Part shown: positions 1-6,231 of the stretch, piece by piece
How the letters are laid out: every line of letters begins with the position of its first letter
How positions within the stretch are numbered: the stretch's first letter is position 1
Assembly: GCA_016220045.1 (NCBI GenBank)
Contig: JACRIP010000342.1
Coordinates: forward strand, 1-16,328
Length of the DNA: 16,328 nt
Source of the DNA: Planctomycetota bacterium
GTDB taxonomy: Bacteria; Planctomycetota; MHYJ01; WSZJ01; JACPWG01
Direction: 5' to 3'
Made by a program: the position numbers and the translations under genes
Notes under the pieces: model-generated
Seen by the model: only the letters and a program-made list of their open reading frames with translations
Database searches by the model: none
What the model was told of the DNA's origin: nothing

Positions 1-1299
1 GCGCCCGCGCGGGCGCAGCGCGGCACTCCCCCCGACGCCGCCGCCGCGCGCGCCGCGCTGGTCGCCCTCCGGGCATTGCCCGAAGGGTACTTCCCCTGCG
101 AAGTCCGGCGCATCCTGCACACCCTGCGTCCGGCCTCCGAGGCGGACAGCCTGCGCGAGGAGCTGGTCGCGATCGAGCTTGCCGACAAGCCCCGCCTGAG
201 CGCGCTCGGGCTCTTCCTCTCCGCGCCCGGCGCGGTGGCGAACCTGGCCGGCCCGGACGCCGCCGCCGCGACCGGCGCGCCGCCGGCCGACCCCGCGCCC
301 GGCGATCTCACCGCGCTGCGCACGCAGGTCCGCGCCCTGCAGCGCGACATCAACCTGCTCAACCTGATGAACGGGATGAACTTCACCGCCGAACAACTGC
401 GGGCGATCGCGGCCGAAGTGCGCGCCGCGGTTACGCCCCCACCCCCGGCCGTCGCCTCCGCCCCGGCGGCCGAGGAGCCCGCCGCCGCCGCCTACACCGC
501 TACTTTGCGCTCCGCGCTGGCGCTGCTCGAGGCCGGGAAACCGGTGCCGGCCGAATTGATGGCGCGCGCCCGCCGGGAGCCCGCGCAGGGGGTCGCGGCC
601 CCGGGCGGCAAGTCCCTGCGCCGCCCGGGCGGCGGGGACGCCCCGGGGGCGACGCCTCCGACCGACGAACAGGTGGCGCGCGTCGCGGCGCTCCTGACCG
701 AGGAGCAGCGGAGCGTCCTGCTTGACTACAAGCATTGCCTGATCCCGCCCAAAGACCTGAAGAACCCGGTGCGCGTGGGGCAGGCGAACGACGCGCCCAA
801 GGGCGCCGAGCTGCTGGACAAGTCGCGCACGATCCCGGCGGGCATGTATGCGGCGCGCCGCCCGGAGGTGCTCGAGCGCGCCCTGTCGCGGGTCGAGGAA
901 CACCTCGGGCGTTTCCCGGAGGAGGAGCGCGCGGAGGCGCTGCGCAAGCTGGGCGAGGTCATCGACCGCGCCCGGGCGCTCAGCGAAGTCGAGTACCGCA
1001 TGCAGCGCGAGCCGTTGGCGCAGGAGCTGACCTTCCTGGATCGCAAGGAGCGCATCAAGGACCGCCTGGTCGAGCTCGGCGGCGGCGCGACGGCGGAGAT
1101 CGAGCGCAAGGTGCGGCGCACGCTTTTCGACTCCGCCCTGGTCGCGTTGGCCGAGGAACGCGTGCGGCAGCTCGAGCATCCGGCCGCCGCGCCGGCCACC
1201 GACCTCGACGCCATCGACCCTGCCCCGGCCTGTCATGACGGCAAGTGCGCCCTGCCCGAAGAGCCGGCGCCGGCCGCCTCGCCCCGCCGCAAACCGTAA
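1..1299 (+). CDS. Hypothetical helical protein with two LTxxQ-like motifs, 5' end missing
   Basis: The frame is open from base 1 to the TAA at 1297-1299, so 432 residues are visible and the true start lies upstream. The in-frame TTG at 76 has no ribosome site and is not a convincing start. Visible residues ~105-145 form a helix with FTAEQ at 128-132, and a second motif, LTEEQ, sits at 232-236; this paired layout recalls the LTxxQ motif of Spy/CpxP-like periplasmic proteins. Pro/Ala-rich linkers separate the helical parts. Just after the second motif comes a distinctive stretch, CLIPPKDLKNPVRVGQ (246-261), followed by a charged coiled-coil-like region to ~395 and a tail with CHDGKC at 411-416. 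Export is likely but the signal peptide would be outside the window. The radical SAM gene starts 29 nt downstream on the same strand, suggesting co-transcription. I do not recognise a named family; the Spy/CpxP comparison is an inference from motif layout. Confidence 0.75.
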   Translation, partial: APARAQRGTPPDAAAARAALVALRALPEGYFPCEVRRILHTLRPASEADSLREELVAIELADKPRLSALGLFLSAPGAVANLAGPDAAAATGAPPADPAPGDLTALRTQVRALQRDINLLNLMNGMNFTAEQLRAIAAEVRAAVTPPPPAVASAPAAEEPAAAAYTATLRSALALLEAGKPVPAELMARARREPAQGVAAPGGKSLRRPGGGDAPGATPPTDEQVARVAALLTEEQRSVLLDYKHCLIPPKDLKNPVRVGQANDAPKGAELLDKSRTIPAGMYAARRPEVLERALSRVEEHLGRFPEEERAEALRKLGEVIDRARALSEVEYRMQREPLAQELTFLDRKERIKDRLVELGGGATAEIERKVRRTLFDSALVALAEERVRQLEHPAAAPATDLDAIDPAPACHDGKCALPEEPAPAASPRRKP

Positions 1300-1315
1300 G
1301 CGCTGGATGAAGGAT

Positions 1316-1320
1316 GGAGG
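1316..1320 (+). promoter_or_regulatory. Ribosome binding site GGAGG for the radical SAM gene
   Basis: GGAGG lies 8 nt before the ATG at 1329. It decides the start in favour of 1329 over the in-frame ATG at 1314, whose third base is already part of the site. Confidence 0.75.
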
Positions 1321-1328
1321 TCCCCGCC

Positions 1329-2507
1329 ATGTCCGACGAAGCCCGTTCCCGCCGGAGCTTTCTCCGCTCCGGCGCCTGCGCGCTGGGTGCGCTGCCGCTC
1401 GGTCTCGGCGCTCTCGACGCGCTCGCCGCCGACCCCCCGCGTCGCGCCCCGGCGCCCGCGGGGGCCGGCCCCAACCCCGCCCCCGCCGGACGCCTGCTGG
1501 AGGTCGATCCCCGCTTCTGGAAGGCCCTGCCCGAGGGCAAGACCCAGTGCCTGATCTGCCCGCTCGACTGCGTCCTCGCCCCCGGCCAGACCTGCTTCTG
1601 CCGCACCCGCCAGAATCACGACGGGCGCATGCTCGTCCATTCCTACGGGAATCCCTGTATCGTTTCGGTGGACCCGGTCGAGAAACTCCCGCTCGCGCAC
1701 TTCCTGCCCGCGACCCAGACCCTCTCCATCGCCGCGGGCGGGTGCAACCTGCGCTGCCTCTATTGCCAGAACTGGGCCTCGGCCCAGGCCAAGCCCGACG
1801 ACCTGAAGAACCTGGACCTGCCGGTCGCCGAGGCGGTCGAGGCCGCCGCCAAACGCGGCGTGGCCGCGCTCGCCTATACCTACACCGAGCCGGTCGCCTT
1901 CTATGAGTACATGCGCGACCTCTCCGAGGCCGCCAAGGCGCGCGGCCTGCGCAACCTCTGCGCTTCCGCCCTCTTCATCAACCCGCCCGCCCTGCGCGCC
2001 CTCGCCCGCACCGTGGACGCCTTCGCCGTCGCCCTCAAGGGTTTCGACGAGAAGTTCTACGACCGCGTCCTCGGCTCCCGGCTCGCCCCGGTCCTCACCG
2101 CCCTCGAAACCCTGCGCGCCGAGAAGACCTGGTTCGAGATCGTCAACCTCGTCGTCCCGACGATGAATGACGACCCCGACCAGGTCCGCGCGATGGCGCG
2201 CTGGATCGCACGCACCCTCGGTCCCGACGTGCCGCTCCACTTCGGGCGCTTCGTCCCCGAATACAAACTCAAGGAGCTGCCGCGTACTCCGGTGGAAACC
2301 CTGGAGCGCTGCCGCGCCATCGCCCTCGAGGAGGGGCTGCGCTTCGTCTACATCTTCAACGTCGCGCCCCACGACGGCAACCACACCTGGTGCCCGAAGT
2401 GCAAAGGCGCGCTGATCCGGCGCCTGGGGTTCAAGGTCACGGAGAACCGTCTGGTCAAGGGCGCGTGTCCGACCTGCGGGGAGAAGATCCCGGGCATCTG
2501 GACGTAG
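1329..2507 (+). CDS. amrS: AmmeMemoRadiSam-type radical SAM enzyme with Tat signal peptide
   Basis: A 392-residue radical SAM protein of the AmmeMemoRadiSam (AmrS) group, related to pyruvate formate-lyase activating enzymes; the true substrate of this group is not settled. The [4Fe-4S] signature CNLRCLYC has cysteines 139, 143 and 146 and is followed by QNW, as in the family. The family's Cys-rich front is present (CLICPLDC, cysteines 74/77/81, then CFC at 89-91), as is the back end with WCPKC (355-358) and CPTC (380-383), ending in IPGIWT. Unusually, residues 7-13 read SRRSFLR, an excellent twin-arginine motif, followed by a hydrophobic stretch and ALAAD, a likely cleavage site near residue 35. 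The ATG at 1329 is chosen because GGAGG (1316-1320) sits 8 nt before it; the ATG at 1314 overlaps that site. The usual partners, MEMO1 and AMMECR1, are not in the window. Family assignment is firm; periplasmic location is inferred. Confidence 0.9.
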   Translation: MSDEARSRRSFLRSGACALGALPLGLGALDALAADPPRRAPAPAGAGPNPAPAGRLLEVDPRFWKALPEGKTQCLICPLDCVLAPGQTCFCRTRQNHDGRMLVHSYGNPCIVSVDPVEKLPLAHFLPATQTLSIAAGGCNLRCLYCQNWASAQAKPDDLKNLDLPVAEAVEAAAKRGVAALAYTYTEPVAFYEYMRDLSEAAKARGLRNLCASALFINPPALRALARTVDAFAVALKGFDEKFYDRVLGSRLAPVLTALETLRAEKTWFEIVNLVVPTMNDDPDQVRAMARWIARTLGPDVPLHFGRFVPEYKLKELPRTPVETLERCRAIALEEGLRFVYIFNVAPHDGNHTWCPKCKGALIRRLGFKVTENRLVKGACPTCGEKIPGIWT

Positions 2508-2525
2508 GGGCGGCGCGCGGCGCGC

Positions 2526-2637
2526 GGTGGCCGGTGGGCGGTGGACCGTGGACGGTGACCGGTGGTCAGTGGACGGTGGACGGTGGACAGTGGTCGGTGG
2601 CCAGTGGACTGTGGTTGGTGGACGGTGCCCCGTGGCC
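2526..2637 (+). repeat. Tandem heptamer array, 16 units, consensus GGTGGAC
   Basis: The sequence divides without any phase slip into 16 consecutive 7-mers. Most are GGTGGAC, GGTGGCC, AGTGGAC or GGTGGTC, so positions 2-5 (GTGG) are nearly fixed while positions 1, 6 and 7 vary. It begins 18 nt after the radical SAM stop codon. The same heptamer is found inverted at 2745-2821 and 7241-7289. Confidence 0.95.
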
Positions 2638-2744
2638 GATCCGAGAGCTGGCCTAGAAGATATCGTCAGGCAACACGTTGCGAACAGTGCCGCGCGACAA
2701 CCTGAATGCTATTCAAGATCCTCAGAAGTAGGGATCCAAGCCCG

Positions 2745-2821
2745 ACCGTCCAGCGCTCACCGTCCACCGGCCACTGGTCACCGGCCACCGTCCACCGGCC
2801 ACCGTCCACCGTTCACCGCTG
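2745..2821 (-). repeat. Tandem heptamer array, 11 units, inverted relative to 2526-2637
   Basis: Eleven consecutive 7-mers, mainly ACCGTCC and ACCGGCC with ACTGGTC and ACCGTTC variants; the second unit (AGCGCTC) and last unit (ACCGCTG) are degenerate. This is the reverse complement of the GGTGGAC family at 2526-2637. Transcribed RNA could fold the two arrays into a long, imperfect stem with a 107-nt loop. Confidence 0.93.
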
Positions 2822-2925
2822 ATTTCCCCGCCCACGCGGAAGATTCCGCACCGCCCGGCGTGCGCCGCCGCCGCGCGTGCCCCGTCGGTGCCGTTTTCGG
2901 CCCTGCGGCGGGCGAACGCACATCC

Positions 2926-2954
2926 TTGCGAGCGGGCACGTGAAATGCTATACA
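2926..2954 (+). promoter_or_regulatory. Putative sigma-70-type promoter of the lipoprotein gene
   Basis: TTGCGA (2926-2931), a 17-nt spacer, then TATACA (2949-2954), preceded by TGC (2946-2948) as in an extended -10 element. It lies 120 nt before the start codon at 3075. A very similar arrangement occurs before the aminopeptidase gene (11679-11707), which supports both. Sequence-based prediction only. Confidence 0.6.
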
Positions 2955-3074
2955 CCTTCCCCCCCGCCCCCGGTCTGTCTGGGTGCGCGGAACCGCGCGC
3001 GCGGGTCACATGATCCGGTGTCTACTGTAGCATGGAGCGCGCGGCACGTGGTCCCTGATGCACGGAGGAATCGG

Positions 3075-3608
3075 ATGCGTTCGTTCGCCCATGTAGTCGT
3101 TTTGGCCCTGGTGACGTCGGTGATTGGCGCGGGCTGTCAGAGCTCGCCGCCGGAGGAATCTCAGCCCGCCGCGAAGACCACCGTGGAAGCGAAGGCGCCG
3201 GCCGCGCCTGCTGCGCCCGCGGCGGTCGCGGTCCCTGGTGGCGCCCCGGCCTGGCATGCCGGGTTGGCGCTGGGCGAACTCCCGGCCACGCCCGTGGCGG
3301 TGCTGAACGCCAAAGAGAAGGACTACATGGGCAAGTCCGTGAAGGTCGCCGGGGTCGTGACCCGCGTGTGCCAAGGCTCGGGCTGCTGGGTCGAAGTGAA
3401 GGACGGGGACGGGCTGGTGATCGCGAAGAGCCTGGACCACGTGGTGCTCTTCCCCAAGGACTGCGCCGGGAAGAAGGTGGTCCTGATGGGCGTATTGCGC
3501 GAGAGCCCGAAGCAGGAGGAGTGCAAGCACGACCACCAGGGCGTCGCGGCGCACGAGTGTCCGCGTCCGCCGACCCTGATCGAAGTTCAGGGCGCCAGCC
3601 TGTTCTAG
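3075..3608 (+). CDS. Lipoprotein with DUF4920-like domain
   Basis: A 177-residue exported protein. Residues 1-20 form a signal peptide and VIGAGC ends at Cys21, a probable but imperfect lipobox (the -3 residue is Gly rather than Leu). A Pro/Ala-rich linker (30-58) leads to a domain at ~62-176 that resembles DUF4920, a small beta-rich domain, with its characteristic CxxxxCW element at Cys99-Cys104-Trp105 and a conserved-looking PKDCAGKKVVLMGVL stretch at 127-141. An insert at 150-162 contains C150, H152, H154, H160 and C162, which could bind metal. GGAGG (3064-3068) lies 6 nt before the ATG at 3075. It appears monocistronic: its own promoter upstream and a strong terminator immediately downstream. 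Biochemical function is unknown. Confidence 0.8.
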   Translation: MRSFAHVVVLALVTSVIGAGCQSSPPEESQPAAKTTVEAKAPAAPAAPAAVAVPGGAPAWHAGLALGELPATPVAVLNAKEKDYMGKSVKVAGVVTRVCQGSGCWVEVKDGDGLVIAKSLDHVVLFPKDCAGKKVVLMGVLRESPKQEECKHDHQGVAAHECPRPPTLIEVQGASLF

Positions 3609-3631
3609 GGTATATTTGGCAGATTACGCAT

Positions 3632-3680
3632 CCCCGCCCGGCGTCGCCCCCTCAGGCGCGGCGCCGGGCGGGTTCGTTTT
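3632..3680 (+). terminator. Intrinsic terminator after the lipoprotein gene
   Basis: An 11-bp perfect stem pairs CCCGCCCGGCG (3633-3643) with CGCCGGGCGGG (3662-3672); an inner CGCC/GGCG pairing is possible. It is followed directly by TTCGTTTT (3673-3680). It begins 24 nt after the stop codon at 3608 and would end transcription before the convergent gene at 3775. Confidence 0.85.
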
Positions 3681-3750
3681 CCGGCTGCGCCGACCGTCGT
3701 GGTGCGCGACGATTCCACTCCGGGCCTCCCGGGCTGCTGTCCGCACGCGC

Positions 3751-3785
3751 AATCTACAATCTGCAATCTACAATCTACAATCCTC
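3751..3785 (-). repeat. Tandem heptamer array, AATCTAC family, 5 units
   Basis: Five consecutive 7-mers: AATCTAC, AATCTGC, AATCTAC, AATCTAC, AATCCTC. The CTA at 3775-3777 is the TAG stop codon of the convergent 752-residue protein on the minus strand, so that gene ends inside the array. Related to the AATCCGC units at 6183-6210. Confidence 0.9.
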
Positions 3786-6033
3786 CAAGTCCCGCCCCGC
3801 CCTCCGCCCAGAGTTCGAGGATGCGATGCCGGCTCGGCATCGGGCCGAACGCCGCCGCGAAACGCGCCGACCAGTCCGCGACCGCCCGCACCGCCGCCGC
3901 CTTCCCGATCAGGCGACACCGCCAGCGCTCCGTGCGCCGCGACCCCAGCGAGTCCCCGCCCGCGGGCACGAGCGAAAAGCGGCTCCCCGTACACTCGGCG
4001 CGCAGCCCGCTCACCGCCGCTACGACCTCGGGCAGCCGGTAATAGAGCTCGATCGGCGGGTAGACGCGGCAGGCCGCGGGGAACCAGGTCTTCACCTTGC
4101 GTACGGCGTCGCGGATCTCGCGCGTCAAGGCCGCCGCCCGCCCCCGCTCTGCGCGCTCCGTGCGCTCGTCGTCGGTGTCGCTGAAGACATTCAGCCGGTC
4201 CCACAGCGAGACCCGGGCCGCCGCCTGCTCCGCGCCGTCCTCCGCCCGCAACCGCTCCGCCTCCGCCGCTTCCAGCCGCCGGAAGACCGTCGCGAAGGCG
4301 GTGTCCTCCAGCCGGTGCGCCAGGAACCCGTGCAACGCCGCCGGCGACAACGGGCGAACACCGTAGACCTCGTCGCCGCGGATCTCGGCCGGCGCGGGCG
4401 CCGCCGCGGCCACCGCGGCCATCAGCCGGTCCTCCACGCCCGCCAGCCCGTAGGCTTCCTCCAGCGTTTGCCGTATCCGCTGCAGGGTCGTGAGCAGCGC
4501 CTCCCGATGGAATACGGAGCACGCGACCGGCCGATCGAACACCTCGGTGTAGGTATCCACCTGCGCCACCAGGCTGCGCAGCCGGACCGTCTGCTCGCGC
4601 AAGAAGAGCGCCGGTACGCCTTCGGCGGCGCGCTCGACCTCCGTCACCAGGTCCGACCAGAGGCGCCGGGTGCGCTCGGCATGGAGTTCGGCGCGGGCCT
4701 GTGCTTCCCGGTCGCGCCCGGTCAGCGCGGGGACCCAGCTCAGGAGACGGGAGCGCGCGCCCGCTTCGGAGCCCCCGCCCTCCTGCCGGCAGCGGCGAAT
4801 CGCGCCGCTGACCCGGGCGTGCTCCAGCGCGCGGTCCCGCAGTCCGGGGGCGGCGCCCGCGTCCAGCCGCGCCACGAGCGGCGCCAGACGCCGGAGCTCG
4901 GGCTCCGCGTTTCCCGGCGACGCGCCCTCCCCCGCCAGGATCGCGACCAGCCGGCCCGGCAGTTCGAGTGCGAAGGCCGCGCGGAAGTGCGCCGCCACCC
5001 CGCTGAGCGCGGCCAGGAGCAGCGCACCGGGCGTGGCGACGCTCGCGTTCACCAGCCGGCCCCGCCCGTCCAGCACGCGCTCCGTTCCCGGCGCCAGCGC
5101 TTCCGCCAGCGCCCCCGCTTCGGCGATGCGCACGTACAACCCGAGCGGGGGAAAGGCCCCCAGCGCCTCCAGGAAGGCCGCGCGCGCGCGCTCCACGCGC
5201 GCAGACCATTCGGCCTCCGTCCGCGCGAGCTCCTGTTCGAGCCGATCGCGCTCCTGTTCCGCCGGCGAGTCCGACAACGGGTTCAGGCGGTCGTACCAGG
5301 GGATCTGCGCCTCGGCGCGCCGCAGATCGTCCAGGAAACGGTTGCAGACCTGCGCCCACTCCGCGCGCCCGGCGAGGCGCTCGAAGAGCGGCCCGTCGAG
5401 CAGGCGGCGCGCCACCAGCGGCAGCAGATCGGCCTGGCGCATCGGCGCGTACCCGCGTTCCAGGTCGAGCACCGGCCCGGCCGCCGGCTCCGCGGCGCCG
5501 CGCGCAACGGCGGCGGCCCCGGCCGCGGCGACGCGACAGGTCTCCAGGTCGGAGAGCTGCGCCTCGAAGCGCCGCGCCGAGAAGTCCGGCGCGTAATCGG
5601 CGAGCACCTGGTCGCCCAGCGCGTGCAGGCCGGCGGCCAGCCGCGCCCTTCCCCGGGAGTCGCCCGGCGCGCGCAGCACGGCGGCCGCCAACGCGAGCGC
5701 GGTCTCGATCCGGCGGGCGAGCGCGAGCGGCGGATAGGTCTTCTCTGCGGCGGCAAGGAGGTCCGCGAGCTCCCGTTCGACCGCGCTGCGCCGGCGACGC
5801 GCCGCTGTGAGCTCGCGCTCGACCTCCTTTGCCCGCGCCTCGTCCGGCGTGTCCGAAAAAAAGATGACGCGGTCCCAGAGGGGGATGCGTCCGCGCAGTT
5901 CGGCGCGCTCCCGCTCGAACGCGTCGAGCTCGCGTCCGAGCGCGGTGAACTCGCGCGCCGGCCCGGCGCAGCCGGTGGTGCGCAGCCAGGCGAGGAGCCG
6001 GTCTTGCAGGGTCGCCGTCGAGTCCATGCTCAT
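3775..6033 (-). CDS. Uncharacterised 752-residue protein with four ~185-residue repeats
   Basis: I do not recognise the family. The protein consists of four internal copies of one module. Each has a tryptophan-centred motif, IPLWDRVIFFSDTPDE (51-65), IPWYDRLNPLSDSPAE (244-259), a decayed RLLSWVPALTGRDRE (429-443) and VSLWDRLNVFSDTDDE (608-623), with the tryptophans at 53, 246, 433 and 611. About 41-49 residues later comes a second motif: YPPLALARRIE (100), FPPLGLYVRIAE (294), VPALFLREQ (473), YPPIELYYRLPE (658). Between the motifs lie charged, probably helical coils. There is no signal peptide or membrane segment, so it is probably cytoplasmic. The start at 6033 (MSMD) is preferred because the longer reading to 6213 translates the heptamer repeats; GAGG lies 5 nt upstream of the ATG. 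It is the second gene after a membrane-anchored protein and may be co-transcribed. Its TAG stop is part of a repeat array. Confidence 0.8.
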   Translation of the reverse strand: MSMDSTATLQDRLLAWLRTTGCAGPAREFTALGRELDAFERERAELRGRIPLWDRVIFFSDTPDEARAKEVERELTAARRRRSAVERELADLLAAAEKTYPPLALARRIETALALAAAVLRAPGDSRGRARLAAGLHALGDQVLADYAPDFSARRFEAQLSDLETCRVAAAGAAAVARGAAEPAAGPVLDLERGYAPMRQADLLPLVARRLLDGPLFERLAGRAEWAQVCNRFLDDLRRAEAQIPWYDRLNPLSDSPAEQERDRLEQELARTEAEWSARVERARAAFLEALGAFPPLGLYVRIAEAGALAEALAPGTERVLDGRGRLVNASVATPGALLLAALSGVAAHFRAAFALELPGRLVAILAGEGASPGNAEPELRRLAPLVARLDAGAAPGLRDRALEHARVSGAIRRCRQEGGGSEAGARSRLLSWVPALTGRDREAQARAELHAERTRRLWSDLVTEVERAAEGVPALFLREQTVRLRSLVAQVDTYTEVFDRPVACSVFHREALLTTLQRIRQTLEEAYGLAGVEDRLMAAVAAAAPAPAEIRGDEVYGVRPLSPAALHGFLAHRLEDTAFATVFRRLEAAEAERLRAEDGAEQAAARVSLWDRLNVFSDTDDERTERAERGRAAALTREIRDAVRKVKTWFPAACRVYPPIELYYRLPEVVAAVSGLRAECTGSRFSLVPAGGDSLGSRRTERWRCRLIGKAAAVRAVADWSARFAAAFGPMPSRHRILELWAEGGAGLGGL

Positions 6034-6123
6034 GCCGCCTCGAGGGGGGTGCCTGAGGGGTCCGGATCGCCGCGAGGGTTGGCTCCCTGCCGCGGAGCTT
6101 CGTGGCAGCGGGTGCAGAAGCAC

Positions 6124-6210
6124 GAATTGCGGAGTTCGGATTGCGGATTGCGGATTGACGCCGGCAGGCAAGCCCCGGAGATGATCCGCGATCCGCAATC
6201 CGGATTCCGC
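6124..6210. repeat. Inverted pair of heptamer arrays (GGATTGC / AATCCGC)
   Basis: Left block 6124-6158 has five 7-mers (GAATTGC, GGAGTTC, GGATTGC, GGATTGC, GGATTGA). Right block 6183-6210 has four in the opposite orientation (GATCCGC, GATCCGC, AATCCGG, ATTCCGC). A 24-nt GC-rich spacer separates them. The pair can form a ~28-bp imperfect stem and lies in the 198-nt interval between the two minus-strand genes. Confidence 0.88.
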
Positions 6211-6231
6211 CATCGACCGCCGCGGCAGGTC

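Larger units (their letters stand above)
2508..3074. other. Gene-free interval between radical SAM gene and DUF4920 lipoprotein gene
   Basis: No credible coding sequence. The 567 nt hold a 16-unit heptamer array (2526-2637), an AT-richer 107-nt spacer (2638-2744), an 11-unit array of the same heptamer in the opposite orientation (2745-2821), about 100 nt of plain GC-rich sequence, and a promoter-like element (2926-2954) serving the lipoprotein gene. Open frames through it merely translate the repeats. Confidence 0.75.

Noticed and set aside
2678..2715. Possible promoter in the loop between opposed arrays (TTGCGA ... TGCTATTCA)
   Set aside because: The spacing between the two boxes is 26 nt, too long for a sigma-70 promoter, although the words resemble those at 2926-2954.
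2526..2821. CRISPR array
   Set aside because: Units are 7 bp with no spacers; not a repeat-spacer structure.
2527..2943. Small open frame rich in Gly-Gly-Arg-Trp-Thr-Val repeats
   Set aside because: Simply the translation of the GGTGGAC heptamers; no independent coding signal.
3605..5359. 584-codon open frame on the minus strand
   Set aside because: Gly/Arg/Ala-rich alternative frame over the real 752-residue gene, reading through a terminator and repeats.
6034..6213. N-terminal 60-residue extension of the fourfold-repeat protein
   Set aside because: It translates the heptamer arrays and a Ser/Pro/Arg-rich stretch without domain character; the ATG at 6033 has a ribosome site.
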